Below the pieces are notes generated by a model. That model made no database searches and was not told where the DNA came from. It saw nothing but the letters and a program-made list of their open reading frames with translations. A DNA stretch of 64,000 bases from Nonomuraea angiospora (lineage in GTDB: Bacteria; Actinomycetota; Actinomycetes; Streptosporangiales; Streptosporangiaceae): the NCBI RefSeq assembly GCF_014873145.1, contig NZ_JADBEK010000001.1:2046001-2110000 (forward strand), in the 5' to 3' direction. How positions within the stretch are numbered: the first letter of the stretch is position 1; each line of letters begins with the position of its first letter. Shown one piece after another: positions 63,180 through 64,000 of the stretch. The position numbers and the translations under genes were made by a program.

Positions 63180-64000
63180 CGGGTGACGCTCCTGGCCGAG
63201 GCGCGGAAGACGAGGACGGACAGCACGCAGATCAGGGCGCCGAGCACCACGGACTGCGCGGCCGCGTAGTTGAAGTCGTTGGCCGAGAGCGAACGCACCG
63301 CGGCCATGATCGGGGTGTAGGTGGAGGGCAGGTTCGGCGCCACCGACTTCATCGTCACCGGCTCGTTGTAGAGCTGGGAGGTGCCGATGATGGAGAAGAC
63401 GAGGGTGAGCAGCAGGGCCGGCCGGACCAGCGGGACCTTGATGAGCAACGCGGCCTTCCAGCCGGAGCAGCCGTCCAGGGCGGCGGCCTCCATCGTCTCC
63501 TCGGGGATGGCCTGCAGCGCCGCGAAGATCAGGATCGTGTTGTAGCCGGTCCAGGCCCACGTCAGGATGTTCGCGATGGAGAACGGCAGGGCGCCGTCGG
63601 TGACGAAGCTGGCGTCGACGCCGATCGAGGCGAAGAACCCGGCGATGGGGCTCAGCGTGGGCGCGTACAGGAACGACCACACCAGGGCCGCGATCACGCC
63701 GGGCAGCCCGTAGGGCACGAAGTACGCGATCCTGAAGAACTTGCGTCCCTTCGGCACGGACGAGTCCAGCAGCAGGGCGAGGAAGAGCGCGATGCCCAGC
63801 ATCACCGGCACCTGGATGACGCCGATGAAGCCCACCCGGCCCAGGGACGCGATGAAGTCCCCGTCCTGGAAGACCCGCAGATAGTTGCCGAGTCCCGCGA
63901 AGACGGTCTCGGCGCCGCCGAGGCCCAGGCCCGAGCGTTTCACCGCGAAGAAGCTCTGCACCACGGAGTAGCCGGTCGGCACCAGGTAGACGACGACGAA
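63176..64000 (-). CDS. carbohydrate ABC transporter permease (MalF-like, N-terminus beyond window)
   Basis: Open at the right edge; 274 residues visible from FVVVYLVPTGYSVVQSFFAV to SVLVFRASARSVTR. Helices include VGFIGVIQVPVMLGIALFLA and FFRIAYFVPYGLPGVIAALV; the contact loop is ALQAIPEETMEAAALDGCSG (E-A-A-x-x-D-G), typical of MalF/UgpA-type permeases. Partner of the permease at 62256. The binding protein should lie to the right of the window. Missing N-terminus probably only 20-40 residues, since the first helix is already in view. Confidence 0.9.
   Translation of the reverse strand, partial: FVVVYLVPTGYSVVQSFFAVKRSGLGLGGAETVFAGLGNYLRVFQDGDFIASLGRVGFIGVIQVPVMLGIALFLALLLDSSVPKGRKFFRIAYFVPYGLPGVIAALVWSFLYAPTLSPIAGFFASIGVDASFVTDGALPFSIANILTWAWTGYNTILIFAALQAIPEETMEAAALDGCSGWKAALLIKVPLVRPALLLTLVFSIIGTSQLYNEPVTMKSVAPNLPSTYTPIMAAVRSLSANDFNYAAAQSVVLGALICVLSVLVFRASARSVTR

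Overview
The window is very GC-rich, uses GTG and TTG starts freely, packs genes through ATGA/GTGA overlaps, and carries actinobacterial families (WXG100-like proteins, a YbaB-linked giant effector, IclR regulators, a QcrB-type cytochrome b). It reads as a chromosomal accessory stretch of a filamentous actinomycete, most likely Streptosporangiales (Nonomuraea/Streptosporangium-like). The order-level call is an inference from gene content. No tRNA, rRNA, CRISPR array, transposase or integrase was seen.

Layout. (1) 1-5964, minus strand: part of an extracellular contractile injection system (sheath, inner tube, hub-assembly chaperone, an unclassified tail protein, Pvc16/DUF4255 protein, AAA+ ATPase cut by the left edge). 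(2) 6119-9864: small genes, an orphan cytochrome b that appears to have lost both ligands of haem bH, and two head-to-head gene remnants (S10 peptidase tail and a regulator HTH tail). (3) 9875-17260: a 2017-residue secreted-type protein with a WXG100-like N-terminus, ADP-ribosyltransferase-like domain, Nudix domain and amidoligase domain, preceded by a YbaB-like gene, with a divergent WXG100-like gene and a possible immunity gene. (4) 17472-19352: serine hydrolase and SMI1/KNR4 protein. (5) 19391-28312: a peptide ABC transporter (permease-ATPase gene broken by one extra base), an amidohydrolase, a duplicated Lrp-type regulator and an M20 amidohydrolase.

(6) 28313-32268: a two-component flavin monooxygenase (oxygenase and reductase) interleaved with a FixL/FixJ-like pair. 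A 17-bp motif is shared by the two control regions. (7) 32406-43279: a sugar-oxidation and uptake block with a Gfo/Idh/MocA dehydrogenase, a gluconate-2-dehydrogenase-type small subunit, a GMC flavoprotein, a quinone oxidoreductase, a family-5 solute ABC system with a fused double ATPase, and a xylose-isomerase-like protein. Best guess: uptake of glycosides and oxidation of their sugar. Tandem repeats derived from gene ends flank the GMC gene.

(8) 43283-58497: two IclR regulators and an aromatic-ring catabolic cluster: Rieske oxygenase with ferredoxin and reductase, class III extradiol dioxygenase, two alpha/beta hydrolases of meta-cleavage type, a metal-ligand-depleted M20-like protein, an MDR reductase, enoyl-CoA hydratase, a fused CaiB/BaiF CoA-transferase and an acyl-CoA ligase. 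The logic is ring hydroxylation, meta cleavage, C-C hydrolysis, then CoA-dependent side-chain breakdown. An imperfect palindrome (GTYCCGSTSAGCGRRCC) recurs upstream of the IclR gene (2 copies), in the Rieske/reductase divergent promoter (3 copies about 19 bp apart), upstream of the quinone oxidoreductase, and weakly upstream of the CoA-transferase. It is a strong candidate operator for a single regulon. (9) 58600-64000: a narI remnant, a large secreted carbohydrate-active protein and two sugar ABC permeases, the last cut by the right edge.
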